DNA of 64,000 bases, taken from the NCBI GenBank assembly GCA_966250335.1, contig CBINGZ010000033.1, positions 1-64,000 of the forward strand. The letters run 5' to 3'. The notes below the pieces were generated by a model. That model was not told where the DNA came from and searched no databases. It worked only from the letters and a program-made list of their open reading frames with translations. Positions 8,456 through 17,587 of the stretch are shown here, in pieces (the first letter of the stretch is position 1; the number at the start of each line of letters is the position of its first letter). Position numbers and translations under genes: made by a program. The DNA is from OLB7 sp966250335 (GTDB taxonomy: Bacteria > Bacteroidota > Ignavibacteria > OLB7).

Positions 8456-9799
8456 ATGTACGAGCAACTTCGCGCCGGTGACCCGGAACTGTTCACGGCG
8501 ATCGCCGGTGAGATCTACCGGCAGAACGACAAGATCGAGCTGATCGCCAGTGAGAACTTCACAAGCCAGGCCGTCATGCAGGCGCAGGGCTCGGTCCTGA
8601 CGAACAAGTACGCCGAAGGCTACCCCGGGCGGCGCTACTACGGCGGCTGCGAGTGGGTGGATGTGGCGGAATCGCTGGCGCAGGAACGGGTCAGGGAGCT
8701 CTTCGGCGCCGAGTACGCCAACGTGCAGCCCCATTCCGGCTCGTCGGCGAACATGGCGGTCTACTTCTCCTTCCTGTCGCACGGCGATACGGTTCTGGGG
8801 ATGAACCTCTCCCACGGCGGGCATCTGACGCACGGCTCCCCGGTCAACTTCTCCGGGAAGTTCTACAACTTCGTCTCCTACGGGGTCGACCCTGAGACCG
8901 GGCGGATCGACTACGATTCGGTGCGGGAGGCTGCGCGGACACATCGTCCCAGGATGATCACGGTGGGGGCCTCCGCCTACAGCCGGAACATCGACTATGC
9001 AGCCTTCGCGGAGATCGCCCGCGAGGTCGGCGCCTTCCTGATGGCCGATATCGCCCACCCGGCCGGTCTGATCGCCAAGGGGTGGCTCGACTCCCCGATC
9101 GAGCATTGCCATGTGGTGACCTCCACCACCCACAAGACCCTCCGGGGACCGCGCGGCGGCGTGATCCTGCTGGGACGCGATTTCGAGAACCCGTTCGGCA
9201 TCACCGCCCCGAAGTCGGGCCGCACCAAGATGATGTCGGAGATCATCGACAGCTGGGTGATGCCCGGCATTCAGGGGGGACCGCTGATGCATGTGATCGC
9301 GGCGAAGGCTGTCGCGTTCCGCGAGGCGCTCTCCGACGAGTTCAAGGGGTATACGCAGCGGGTGATCCGGAACGCGCAGGCGCTCTCCGGCGCGCTGACG
9401 GCGCGGGGGTATAATATCGTGTCGGGAGGAACCGACAACCATCTGATGCTTGTCGATCTCCGCAACCGGGGGATCACCGGGAAGGCGGCCGAGAACGCGC
9501 TCGACAACGCGGGGATCACCTGCAACAAGAACGCGGTGCCGTTCGACGACAAGTCGCCGCTGATCACCTCCGGCATCCGTCTGGGAGCCCCGGCGATGAC
9601 GACCAGGGGAATGGTCGAATCCGATATGGAGCGGATCGCGGAGTTCCTCGACCGCGTGCTGAGCGACATCACGAACCAGGACCTTCAGAAGAAGGTGAAG
9701 AACGAGGTGCAGGAGTTCTGCTCCGCCTTCCCTCTCTACCCGGAGATCCTGGCGAACGCCGGCGAGCGGCCGGAGCTTCCGGCCGAGGCCGAGGCCTGA
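8456..9799 (+). CDS. glyA: Serine hydroxymethyltransferase
   Basis: The 447-residue PLP enzyme converts serine and tetrahydrofolate to glycine and methylene-tetrahydrofolate in the cytoplasm. IELIASENFTS at about residues 27-37, the NKYAEGYPGRRYYGG substrate region at 50-64, and the PLP lysine K227 in TSTTHKTLRGPRGG are all present. The sequence around 204-212 and the C-terminal arm are typical of bacterial GlyA, and the length is slightly longer than the E. coli form. A tatC gene follows after 32 bases. Confidence 0.97.
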   Translation: MYEQLRAGDPELFTAIAGEIYRQNDKIELIASENFTSQAVMQAQGSVLTNKYAEGYPGRRYYGGCEWVDVAESLAQERVRELFGAEYANVQPHSGSSANMAVYFSFLSHGDTVLGMNLSHGGHLTHGSPVNFSGKFYNFVSYGVDPETGRIDYDSVREAARTHRPRMITVGASAYSRNIDYAAFAEIAREVGAFLMADIAHPAGLIAKGWLDSPIEHCHVVTSTTHKTLRGPRGGVILLGRDFENPFGITAPKSGRTKMMSEIIDSWVMPGIQGGPLMHVIAAKAVAFREALSDEFKGYTQRVIRNAQALSGALTARGYNIVSGGTDNHLMLVDLRNRGITGKAAENALDNAGITCNKNAVPFDDKSPLITSGIRLGAPAMTTRGMVESDMERIAEFLDRVLSDITNQDLQKKVKNEVQEFCSAFPLYPEILANAGERPELPAEAEA

Positions 9800-9831
9800 T
9801 CCACGCGCACTAACCGGACCCGTCAGCTCTC

Positions 9832-10755
9832 ATGCCGAATCCCATCGACGACTACAGCCAGACTCCCCGGCCGGACGAGAGGCCGGGCGACCGGGCCGAC
9901 GATCCGGGCCGGCGCGCCGCGTGGGAGAACCCGTGGCAGAGCAGATCGGAAGGGGAGATGGGATATGCGGCGGGCGGCGGGGTCTCCGGTCAGGAGGAGC
10001 CCGGCGGTGAGATGGGGTTCTTCGACCACCTGGAGGAGCTCCGGTGGCGGATCATCAAGGCGCTGATCGCGATCGTCGTCACGTCGGTCCTCTGCGCGAT
10101 CTATCTCGACTTCATCATCCAGGATATCCTGCTGGGGCCGCTCAAACGGCTCAACCCGCCGCAGGAACTCCAGAACACGGAGATGATGGGGCAGCTCACC
10201 CTCAGCCTTCAGGCGGCGATGTTCGGCGGGCTGATCCTGGCGATCCCGATCGTCCTCTGGCAGTTCTGGGGCTTCATCCGTCCCGGTCTCTACCCCAAGG
10301 AGCGGAAGTACGTGCGGGGGATCGCCGTCGCCACCATCTTCTGTTTTCTGGTGGGGATCGCCTTCGCCTACTTCGTCATGGTCCCCACCAGCCTGGCCTT
10401 CACATCCAAGCTGACGTATGAGGGGATCAAGAACCAGTGGACCAGCTCGTCGTACTTCAGCTTCATCCTCGGGTTCGTTCTCTCGTGCGGCGTGGTCTTC
10501 GAAATGCCGATGCTCAGTTATGCTCTCTCCCGCTTCGGCATTCTTTCGCCGTCGCTGCTGAAGCAGTACCGTCGTCATGCGGTGGTGGTGATTCTGATTG
10601 CGGCCGCCATCATCACGCCGACCCCCGATCCGATCAATCAGATGATCCTCGCCGTGCCGCTCTATATTCTCTTCGAGCTGAGTATTCTGGTGGCGGGGAT
10701 CGCGGCCAGGCAGCGACGACGCCAGGAGCAGTACGAGGCAACAGATCTGACATGA
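9832..10755 (+). CDS. tatC: Sec-independent protein translocase TatC with hydrophilic N-terminal extension
   Basis: TatC is the multi-spanning receptor of the twin-arginine translocase that recognises RR signal peptides of folded substrates. The canonical N-terminus FFDHLEELRWRIIKA appears at about residues 63-77, and six hydrophobic segments follow, with the conserved acidic loop and FWGFIRPGLYPKERK region. The first 60 residues are charged and proline-rich and not part of the usual fold. An internal ATG at 10012 would give a standard-size TatC of about 247 residues, so either start is possible. The predicted protein ends in a short cytoplasmic basic tail. No tatA/B gene lies nearby. Confidence 0.93.
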   Translation: MPNPIDDYSQTPRPDERPGDRADDPGRRAAWENPWQSRSEGEMGYAAGGGVSGQEEPGGEMGFFDHLEELRWRIIKALIAIVVTSVLCAIYLDFIIQDILLGPLKRLNPPQELQNTEMMGQLTLSLQAAMFGGLILAIPIVLWQFWGFIRPGLYPKERKYVRGIAVATIFCFLVGIAFAYFVMVPTSLAFTSKLTYEGIKNQWTSSSYFSFILGFVLSCGVVFEMPMLSYALSRFGILSPSLLKQYRRHAVVVILIAAAIITPTPDPINQMILAVPLYILFELSILVAGIAARQRRRQEQYEATDLT

Positions 10756-10857
10756 CCCGCGGGCAGCTCCCGCTCCCCCGCCGAACTGCGGAATCCAACC
10801 GACCTGTTGCGGCACGCAAGGATTCCCGACGGGCTTCCGACAACCGACAACCCGCAC

Positions 10858-11832
10858 ATGGATCTCTCAACGATCTCACGACCGATCGATCAGCATCTCA
10901 AGGAGTTCAGGCGCTTCTTCCGCGACTCCATGCACTCGAAGATGCTCCTGCTGGATACGGTCGTCCGCTATATCCTGCGCCAGAAGGGGAAGCAGGTCCG
11001 GCCGATGCTGGTGCTGCTGGCGGCGGAGGTCGCGGGCGGTGTATCGCGCCGCACCTTCGTGGCCGCCACCATGGTCGAGCTGCTCCACACCGCCACGCTG
11101 GTCCACGACGACGTCGTCGACGAGGCGGACGAACGGCGCGGCTTCCCCTCCATCAACGCGGTCTGGAAGAACAAGGTGGCGGTGCTCGTGGGGGATTATC
11201 TCCTCTCGCGCGGCCTGCTGGTCGCCGTGGAGAACAACGAGTTCGGGTTCCTCTCCCTCACCTCCGACGCCGTCAGAAGGATGAGCGAGGGGGAACTGCT
11301 CCAGATCCAGAAGTCGCGCAAGCTCGATATCCGCGAGGAGGAATACTTCAGGATCATATCGGATAAGACCGCATCGCTGATCGGCACCTGCTGCGAGCTG
11401 GGGGCCACCAGCGCCACCGAGGATATGAGCGCCAGAGAAGCGCTCCGGAACTACGGCGAGGCGGTCGGGATCGCGTTCCAGATCCGCGACGACATCTTCG
11501 ACTACGTCTCCTCCGACGCCGACATCGGCAAGCCGACGGGGAACGATCTGAAGGAAAAGAAGCTCACGCTCCCGCTGATCCATTCGATCAACAATGCGCC
11601 CCGCCGTGAGTCGAGAAAGATTCTGAGCATGGTGAAGAGCGGCGAGGAGTCGCAGGAACGGACCGATGCGGTGCGCCAGTTCGTGACCCAGTACGGCGGC
11701 CTTGTCTACGCCGAACGGACTGCGATAGAATATTGCGAGAAGGCTCGTGCCGCGATAGCTCCCTTCCCCGACAGCCCCGCGAAGCGCTCGCTCCTCGGGT
11801 TCGTCGAGTTCGCGCTGAAGCGGAACGCCTGA
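10858..11832 (+). CDS. Long-chain polyprenyl diphosphate synthase
   Basis: The 324-residue all-alpha prenyltransferase condenses isopentenyl diphosphate with allylic diphosphates to make the chain for a quinone or related lipid. GKQVRPMLV at about residues 44-52, the first Asp-rich motif DDVVDEADERR at 84-94 and a second, QIRDDIFDY, near 215-223 are intact. The residues four and five positions before the first Asp motif are small (T80, A79), which is the known mark of enzymes making long products (C35-C50). The ATG at 10858 is preferred over a TTG at 10807 because the latter only adds a non-conserved leader. It resembles IspB/HepT but the product length cannot be read from sequence alone. Confidence 0.92.
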   Translation: MDLSTISRPIDQHLKEFRRFFRDSMHSKMLLLDTVVRYILRQKGKQVRPMLVLLAAEVAGGVSRRTFVAATMVELLHTATLVHDDVVDEADERRGFPSINAVWKNKVAVLVGDYLLSRGLLVAVENNEFGFLSLTSDAVRRMSEGELLQIQKSRKLDIREEEYFRIISDKTASLIGTCCELGATSATEDMSAREALRNYGEAVGIAFQIRDDIFDYVSSDADIGKPTGNDLKEKKLTLPLIHSINNAPRRESRKILSMVKSGEESQERTDAVRQFVTQYGGLVYAERTAIEYCEKARAAIAPFPDSPAKRSLLGFVEFALKRNA

Positions 11833-11854
11833 GAATCGAATCACGACATAATGG

Positions 11855-11888
11855 AACGTCCGCCCCCGTCATGACGGAGGCGGACGTT
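11855..11888 (+). terminator. Intrinsic terminator after the prenyl synthase gene
   Basis: AACGTCCGCC at 11855-11864 pairs with GGCGGACGTT at 11879-11888, and CCGTC/GACGG continues the stem inside. The plus-strand tail is TGTTCATT. It lies between convergent genes and may serve both. Confidence 0.65.
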
Positions 11889-11958
11889 GTTCATTATCGA
11901 TCCCTCACCCTCCCCTCGATCGACCGATCCGGTGAGGGCTCGACAGCGATCGATCGTG

Positions 11959-12438
11959 TTACGATGCGGCGCTCTCTTCCGCCGGGGCATCCTCGGTCGT
12001 CAGGTCGGGCGTTCCGGCCGAGGAGAGCGCCCCGCCGGCCATGGTGACGAGCTCGTCGTCGTAATGATCGGCGATCGTGGCGACGGTACGTGCGGTCAGC
12101 TCGAACTCGTCGCGGCTGAGGTCGCAGCCGGGGAGCGTCTGGGAGTAGACGATGGTGCTGTCGAACAGCAGCCCGAACCCGCCGAAATGGAGCTCCACGT
12201 TCTTCTCCAGGAGCCACTTCATGACGTCAGGAGTAATGGTCGCGCCGCTCACCAGATGGCTGCTGAACTCCACGGCGATCTCGGTCTCGTGCCACGGGCG
12301 CACGGTGACGCTGACCGTGGCCGAACCCTCCTGAAGCGTGAAGGAGGAATTGTCGAACTCGACGAAGTCGGGATAGCACTCCTGCAGGTAGCAGCGCACC
12401 TTCTCCCGCACCGCCTCAATCATATCGTCTTGTTCCAT
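11959..12438 (-). CDS. YbjN / type III chaperone-like fold protein
   Basis: The 159-residue protein shows the alpha-beta pattern of the YbjN (T3SS-chaperone-like) domain: an N-terminal helix ending near YLQECYPDFVEFD, then beta strands, and the phrase KNVELHFGGFGLLFDSTIVYSQTL typical of this family, where one strand reports a small beta-core. The last 25 residues are acidic and Ala/Ser-rich. There is no signal peptide. These proteins are thought to act as small chaperones or adaptors, but no substrate is known. A pspA-like gene lies upstream on the same strand, 62 bases away, and the pair may be one operon. The function remains unassigned. Confidence 0.7.
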   Translation of the reverse strand: MEQDDMIEAVREKVRCYLQECYPDFVEFDNSSFTLQEGSATVSVTVRPWHETEIAVEFSSHLVSGATITPDVMKWLLEKNVELHFGGFGLLFDSTIVYSQTLPGCDLSRDEFELTARTVATIADHYDDELVTMAGGALSSAGTPDLTTEDAPAEESAAS

Positions 12439-12500
12439 GCTGAAAGTCCCCTTGTCGGTTTATCGTAGTTAGATGTTGTTATCGACCGAACGATCGAGGC

Positions 12501-13208
12501 TTACTCGCTCTTGCTGCCGCTGGAGAGCTGGCCGGCCGGGGTCGAGCCCATGCCGAGCTGCATCTTCAGGGCGGCCAGGTCGTCGTCGACGGCTGCGCCG
12601 GTTCCCAGGGCCTTGAACTGATCCTCAAGCGATGTGTTCTCGCCCGCGAGCTGCGCGAACGCCTCCGCCTCCGCCTCGGTCTTCTCCACCTTCTGCTCCA
12701 GCCTGTCGAACTTGGAGAAGGCGTCGCTGCCGATACCGGCGAACGACTGGGCGATCTCCTTCTTCGCCTTGGCCGCCTGCGAACGGGCGATCAGGGTGTT
12801 CTGGCGCATGCGCGCCTCATCCAGCTTGGACTTCAGCTGATCGAGCTGGCCGCGCAGATTGGTGGAGGTGGAGCGGGCTTCCCCCAGCATCCGTTCCAGA
12901 TCGACGACGTTCTTGGAGATGGTGTTCTTCCGCTCCAGCGCCTGGCGCGCAAGGTCGTCGCGACCCGCGGTGACGGCCTGGACCGCCTTCCCCTGCCAGT
13001 CGTTCGCCTGGGCGAGCTGCTTGTTGTACTGGCGCTCCAGCGACTTCTCGTTGGCGATGGCGGTGCCGACCGCCAGGGTCGCCTTGTTCACCGCTTCTTC
13101 CATCTCGATGACCATCTGCTTGATCATCTTCTCCGGGTCTTCAGCGCGATCGAGGATATCGTTGATGTTGGCCTTGAAGATATCGGCCATCCGTCCGAAA
13201 ATACTCAT
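12501..13208 (-). CDS. pspA: PspA/IM30 (Vipp1) family membrane-stress protein
   Basis: The 235-residue protein is almost entirely helical and charged, starting with the family signature MSIFGRMADIFKANINDILDRAEDPEKMIKQMVIEME and continuing as a long coiled coil up to about residue 185. PspA/IM30 proteins bind inner-membrane lipids, form ESCRT-III-like oligomers and protect the proton motive force during envelope stress. The last 40 residues are a looser linker and a Ser/Gly-rich end. No pspF, pspB or pspC homologue is adjacent, so regulation must differ from the enterobacterial system. Confidence 0.92.
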   Translation of the reverse strand: MSIFGRMADIFKANINDILDRAEDPEKMIKQMVIEMEEAVNKATLAVGTAIANEKSLERQYNKQLAQANDWQGKAVQAVTAGRDDLARQALERKNTISKNVVDLERMLGEARSTSTNLRGQLDQLKSKLDEARMRQNTLIARSQAAKAKKEIAQSFAGIGSDAFSKFDRLEQKVEKTEAEAEAFAQLAGENTSLEDQFKALGTGAAVDDDLAALKMQLGMGSTPAGQLSSGSKSE

Positions 13209-13278
13209 GATCTGATCTTCCTATGATTGGTTGATTGGGTTGTCGACGTATCAGCAACGATCGTTCCCGGGGGTCGGG

Positions 13279-13818
13279 TCATCCTTCCGGCTCCGCCGCC
13301 TGCAGCTCCACCAGCGGCGTCCCCTTCTCCACGGCGGTTCCGGGCCTGGCGATCACCCTCTTGACGGCCAGTCGCGACGGGGCCTTGATCTCGTTCTCCA
13401 TCTTCATCGCTTCAAGGATGCAGAGCGAACGTCCCTTCTCCACGATCTCTCCCTCGGTCACCAGCATCTCCTTGAGCAGCCCCGGCATCGGGGCCGTGAC
13501 GATCTGCCCGACGGCATTGCCGGCCGCGCTGCTCTTGCGGAGCGCGGTCAGGCGCTCGTCGCGACCGGTGACCGTGCGTGCCGGGATCGCCTCCCCACGG
13601 ATATAGACCATGTAGAGATGCTCCTCATCGGTCTCCTCCACATAGATCGGAACTGTGCTACCGTCGGGGAGCGTTCCCCTGAAGCTCCGGAGGCCGCTCC
13701 CCTGTTCCACGGGGACGGGGCGCCGATCGTCTCCGGCCCGGAGCCCATATTCGTCGGCGGTTATCTGAAGTTTCGTGCCGCCTGTTTCGACGGTGTAGAT
13801 TCTGCGGAGATCGTTCAT
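13279..13818 (-). CDS. Biotin carboxyl carrier (biotin/lipoyl attachment) protein
   Basis: The 179-residue protein carries a C-terminal biotinyl domain with the attachment motif EAMKMENE; the modified lysine is K139. The N-terminal 100 residues resemble the beta-rich BT linker seen in acyl-CoA carboxylase and oxaloacetate or methylmalonyl-CoA decarboxylase carrier subunits. Such a protein moves carboxybiotin between a biotin carboxylase and a carboxyltransferase. Neither partner is encoded nearby, so the exact complex is unknown. The ATG at 13818 sits only four bases after a perfect -7-like box, suggesting a leaderless or nearly leaderless message. No signal peptide is present. Confidence 0.88.
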   Translation of the reverse strand: MNDLRRIYTVETGGTKLQITADEYGLRAGDDRRPVPVEQGSGLRSFRGTLPDGSTVPIYVEETDEEHLYMVYIRGEAIPARTVTGRDERLTALRKSSAAGNAVGQIVTAPMPGLLKEMLVTEGEIVEKGRSLCILEAMKMENEIKAPSRLAVKRVIARPGTAVEKGTPLVELQAAEPEG

Positions 13819-13822
13819 GGCG

Positions 13823-13830
13823 CAAAACTA
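13823..13830 (-). promoter_or_regulatory. Candidate -7 box of the biotin carrier gene
   Basis: On the minus strand the octamer is TAGTTTTG, an exact TAnnTTTG match, with a T-rich TTTTA about 20 bases upstream in the place of a -33 element. The start codon follows after four bases. Confidence 0.6.
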
Positions 13831-14000
13831 GAGAATCCGGCCCGCCCGGTAAAACGTTATCGGCACGGCGACCGGCCGCGCGGCCCGATAAATCCCCTCC
13901 CGTTACCGGCGGACCCCGCGCCGTTACGACTTGCTACGTTGCGCGGGGTAGCGATCGCCGGCCTGTGACGTGAACAAAGAGAACGAAAGGGACCGCAGTG

Positions 14001-15479
14001 ATGAACAACGATCAACCCCACAGTCCGGAATCGTACCAGCTTGAACAGGAGGCGGCCGAGGAGCCCGACGGAGCCCGGGAATCCGTTCCCGAACCTGCTC
14101 CGGGACCCGCGCCCGCCGCACGTCCCGCAACAACATCCTATGACGATCTGCTGAACGGGCCGATCGACACCACGCTCTGGCGAATGGCAGTGCCGATGAC
14201 GCTCGGTTTCCTGATCAACGCCGTCTACTCGTGGACCGATATGTATTTCGTCTCCAGGATCGGCGATACTGCCGTGGCCTCCCTCGGCTTCAGCGATCAG
14301 ATCATGTTCGTCGTCTTCACGCTCGGCAGCGGCTTCTCGATCGGCACCGGCATCGTGATCGCCAGACGGATCGGAGAGGGACGCCGCCGCGAGGCGGAGC
14401 AGGTCGCAACGGAGTCGTTCACCTTCATGGCGCTCTACGCGGCGCTGCTGGCGCTCGCCATCTCGCAGATTCTTCCGAGCGTCCTCGATCTGATGCGGCT
14501 GCACGGCGAGCTGCGGGAGGATACGAACATCTTCGTGAACATGCTCCTCTTCGGTCTGCCGGCGAACCTGCTGACGTTCCAGATGAACGCCACGCTCCGC
14601 TCCACCGGCAACACGGTCTTCCCGATGACGGTCCTGATCGTCTCAGCCGTCGTCAACGCGATCCTGGCGCCGATCCTCATCTTCGGGTTCATCGGGATTC
14701 CGCCGATGGGAGTCCGGGGGGCGGGGATCGCCACGGCGACGGCTCAGTGGAGCGCGGCGGTCGTATCGATGATCGCCCTCTACTCCGGAAGGCTCAACCT
14801 GAAACTCGGCCGCCCCACGCTCAGGTTCGACTGGAGCATCATCCGGACGATCTTCGGCATCGGGGTGGCGGCGTCGCTCCAGGGGATCGCCGTCAGCGCG
14901 ACCCGTCTGGTGATCCTCTCGATCGTCAACTCGTTCGGCGCGGCGGCGGTGACGGCCCAGGCGATCGGCGCCCGGGTCGACGTCCTCGTCTTCATGCCGG
15001 TCTACGCCACGGGGATCGCCATCGAGACGCTGGTGGGACACAGCATCGGGGCGGGACGACTCGATCGCGTGAAAAAGTTCCGGACGGCGGCGATACGCGA
15101 TCTGGGGCTGCTGATGATCGCCGCCGGCGCCGTGATCTATTTCCTGGCGGATGATATCGCCCGGATCTTCACCTCCGACCCCACGGTGATCGAGACCACG
15201 GTGCATTATCTGCATATCGCGGTCTTCGGCTACATCTTCTTCAGCATCGGACAGGCCGGCACCAGGTCGCTGGCGGGCGCCGGGCACTCGCTCCGCTCGA
15301 TGGCGATCATCATGGTGATGCTCTTCGTCTTCCAGATACCTCTTGCGCTGATACTTTCCAGGTATACGTCGCTCGGGGTAAGCGGAGTCTTCGCCGGGAT
15401 CGCTCTCGGCTACCTCGCCTTCGCCCTCCTGAGCACGCTCGCCGTGCGGGGCGACGGGTGGATGCAGAAAAAGATCTGA
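14001..15479 (+). CDS. MATE-family multidrug/Na+ efflux transporter
   Basis: The 492-residue membrane protein has twelve predicted transmembrane segments arranged as two homologous halves, as in MATE exporters, which use Na+ or H+ gradients to remove cationic or other compounds. The first half begins PIDTTLWRMAVPMTLGFLINAVYSWTD with the typical MATE pattern of a Pro-rich helix 1; similar phrases return in the second half (ASLQGIAVSATRLVILSIVNSFG). A hydrophilic Pro/Glu-rich leader of about 50 residues precedes the first helix and is not part of the family. A GTG directly before the ATG gives an equally possible start. The substrate cannot be predicted. Confidence 0.92.
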   Translation: MNNDQPHSPESYQLEQEAAEEPDGARESVPEPAPGPAPAARPATTSYDDLLNGPIDTTLWRMAVPMTLGFLINAVYSWTDMYFVSRIGDTAVASLGFSDQIMFVVFTLGSGFSIGTGIVIARRIGEGRRREAEQVATESFTFMALYAALLALAISQILPSVLDLMRLHGELREDTNIFVNMLLFGLPANLLTFQMNATLRSTGNTVFPMTVLIVSAVVNAILAPILIFGFIGIPPMGVRGAGIATATAQWSAAVVSMIALYSGRLNLKLGRPTLRFDWSIIRTIFGIGVAASLQGIAVSATRLVILSIVNSFGAAAVTAQAIGARVDVLVFMPVYATGIAIETLVGHSIGAGRLDRVKKFRTAAIRDLGLLMIAAGAVIYFLADDIARIFTSDPTVIETTVHYLHIAVFGYIFFSIGQAGTRSLAGAGHSLRSMAIIMVMLFVFQIPLALILSRYTSLGVSGVFAGIALGYLAFALLSTLAVRGDGWMQKKI

Positions 15480-15483
15480 ACGC

Positions 15484-15519
15484 GAGAAGCCGGTCCGTCA
15501 CGCGACGAACCGGCCTCTC
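15484..15519. terminator. Terminator between convergent MATE and htpG genes
   Basis: GAGAAGCCGGT at 15484-15494 pairs with ACCGGCCTCTC at 15509-15519 with one mismatch. It lies just after the MATE stop and before the htpG stop on the other strand. The T-tract is weak (CATGTTCTTC). Confidence 0.5.
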
Positions 15520-15557
15520 CATGTTCTTCGGTCCTGAAGGAACTCCCTTCCGACCGG

Positions 15558-17501
15558 CTACCCCCGCACCATCAGATCCGCCACCAGCCTGCTGAACCTT
15601 CCCGGGTCGGGGAGCTGTCCCCCCTCCGCGATCAGCGCCTGTCCGTAGAGGAGATCGATATAATCGGCAAGCCGCGGATCGACCGGATCGTTGTTCAGGA
15701 TATCGTGCATCCTGGCGACCACCGGGTGCCCGGCATTGAGCTCCATGATCCTCTTCGACTTCGGGGTCTCCTGCCCCATCGAGCGGAGGATCTTCTCCAC
15801 CTGCGGGCTCATGTCGCTCTCGTCGGCCACAAGGCAGACCGCGGAGGAGCGGAGCCGGTTGCTGAGACGGACCTCCTTCACGTTCTCGTCGAGCCGCTGG
15901 CGTATCGTGGTGAGCAACGCCCCGTACTCGAGCGCCTTCTCCTTTCGCTCTTCCTCCTCGCGCGCCTTCTCCTCCTGCGATCCCAGGTCGATATCACCGC
16001 GCATGACGGAGTGGAACTTCTTCCCCTGGAAATCGACCGCCGAGGTGGTCCAGATCTGATCCACGGGATCGGTCAGGAAGAGAACCTCGTATCCCTTCTC
16101 GCGGAACGCCTCCATGTGGGGGGAGTTTTCCAGCACCGAACGATCGTCACCCGAGATGAAGTAGATCGACTCCTCCCCTTCCTTCATCCTTCCGATATAA
16201 TCCTTGAGCGATATAAGCTCCTCGGAGGCAGTCGAACGGAAGTAGGCGAGATCGAGGATCTGCTGCATATTCTCCTGATCCTGGAAGATCCCCTCCTTCA
16301 GCACGGCGCCCAGCTCGCGCCAGAAGGTGAGATACTTCTCCGACTCCTTCTCCTTCATCTCGCCGAGGGTGTCCAGCGTCTTCTTGGTGATCCTCTTCCG
16401 GATCAACTGGATCTGGCGGTTCTGCTGAAGGATCTCGCGGGAGATATTGAGCGGCAGATCCTCCGAGTCGACCACTCCCTTGACGAACCTGAGATAGAGC
16501 GGGAGAAGATCCTTCGCGTCATCCAGGATGAAGACGCGCTTGACGTAGAGATGGAGGCCGCGCTCACCTTCGCGCATGAAGATATCGAACGGCGCGCGCG
16601 ACGGGATGAAGAGGAGCGTGTAGTATTCGAACGTCCCCTCGGCGCGGAAATGGATGGAGGTGAGGGGATCGCTCCAGTCGTGGGAGATATGCTTGTAGAA
16701 TTCGTTCAGCTCCTGCTGGCTCGCCTCGCCGGCCGGGCGGGTCCAGATCGCCTTCATGGAGTTGAGCGTGTCGTCGGTCACGACCATCCCCTTCTCGTCG
16801 ATGATCGCCCCCGATCCCTCCTCCTTCTCCTTGTCGCCGGCGGGGCGCGCGGTACGCATCCTGACGGGATAGGTGACGAAATCCGAATATCGCTTAACGA
16901 TACCACGGATCGTCCATTCGTCGGTGTAGTCGTTGAGGGCGTTTTCGCGGTCGACCGGTTTCAGGTGGAGGGTGACGGTCGTGCCGTGCGTGTCGCGCTC
17001 GGCCTCCTCCAGCGTATAGGAGCCGTCTCCGGTCGATTCCCAGCGCCACGCCTGCGACTCCCCCGCCTTCCGGGTGACGAGGGTGACGCGATCGGCGACC
17101 ATGAAGGTGGAGTAGAAGCCGACGCCGAACTGACCGATGAGATCGGCCGGAACCGACGCCTCGCCGTCGGCACGGGACTTCATCATGGCGACGAACTCCT
17201 TGGTGCCCGATCTGGCGATGGTTCCGATATTCCGGATCAGCTCCTCACGGTCCATGCCGATGCCGTTGTCGGAGATGGTGAGGGTGTGCGCCTCCTTGTC
17301 GGGCTGGATCCGTATATGAGGATCGCGCATGAGGTCGCGCAGATTATCATCGCGAAGCGATTCGATGCGGAGCTTGTCCAGCGCATCCGAGCTGTTGGAG
17401 ACCAGCTCGCGCAGGAAGATATCCTTGTTCGAATAGACCGAATGGATCATCAGATCCAGCAACTGCCTTGCCTCGGTCTGAAATTCAAACCGTTCACTCA
17501 T
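15558..17501 (-). CDS. htpG: Molecular chaperone HtpG (Hsp90)
   Basis: The 647-residue ATP-dependent chaperone has the full three-domain Hsp90 layout. The N-terminal GHKL ATPase shows FLRELVSNSSDALDK with E32 and N36, DNGIGM at residues 78-83 and the lid/glycine loop GQFGVGFYS at 123-131. The middle domain contains the catalytic-loop region around NISREILQQNR, and the C-terminal dimerisation domain ends near RFSRLVADL. Length and motif spacing are those of bacterial HtpG. It is transcribed toward the MATE gene. No CIRCE-like repeat was seen upstream, but the upstream region contains a REP-like repeat. Confidence 0.98.
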   Translation of the reverse strand: MSERFEFQTEARQLLDLMIHSVYSNKDIFLRELVSNSSDALDKLRIESLRDDNLRDLMRDPHIRIQPDKEAHTLTISDNGIGMDREELIRNIGTIARSGTKEFVAMMKSRADGEASVPADLIGQFGVGFYSTFMVADRVTLVTRKAGESQAWRWESTGDGSYTLEEAERDTHGTTVTLHLKPVDRENALNDYTDEWTIRGIVKRYSDFVTYPVRMRTARPAGDKEKEEGSGAIIDEKGMVVTDDTLNSMKAIWTRPAGEASQQELNEFYKHISHDWSDPLTSIHFRAEGTFEYYTLLFIPSRAPFDIFMREGERGLHLYVKRVFILDDAKDLLPLYLRFVKGVVDSEDLPLNISREILQQNRQIQLIRKRITKKTLDTLGEMKEKESEKYLTFWRELGAVLKEGIFQDQENMQQILDLAYFRSTASEELISLKDYIGRMKEGEESIYFISGDDRSVLENSPHMEAFREKGYEVLFLTDPVDQIWTTSAVDFQGKKFHSVMRGDIDLGSQEEKAREEEERKEKALEYGALLTTIRQRLDENVKEVRLSNRLRSSAVCLVADESDMSPQVEKILRSMGQETPKSKRIMELNAGHPVVARMHDILNNDPVDPRLADYIDLLYGQALIAEGGQLPDPGRFSRLVADLMVRG

Positions 17502-17587
17502 AGCTGTGACGTTGATTGGTTGTCGTATCCATGTTCGGGGCCTGTGAAGGAACGCCCCCAGTCGAAGCGACCGCCAAAATAGGCATC

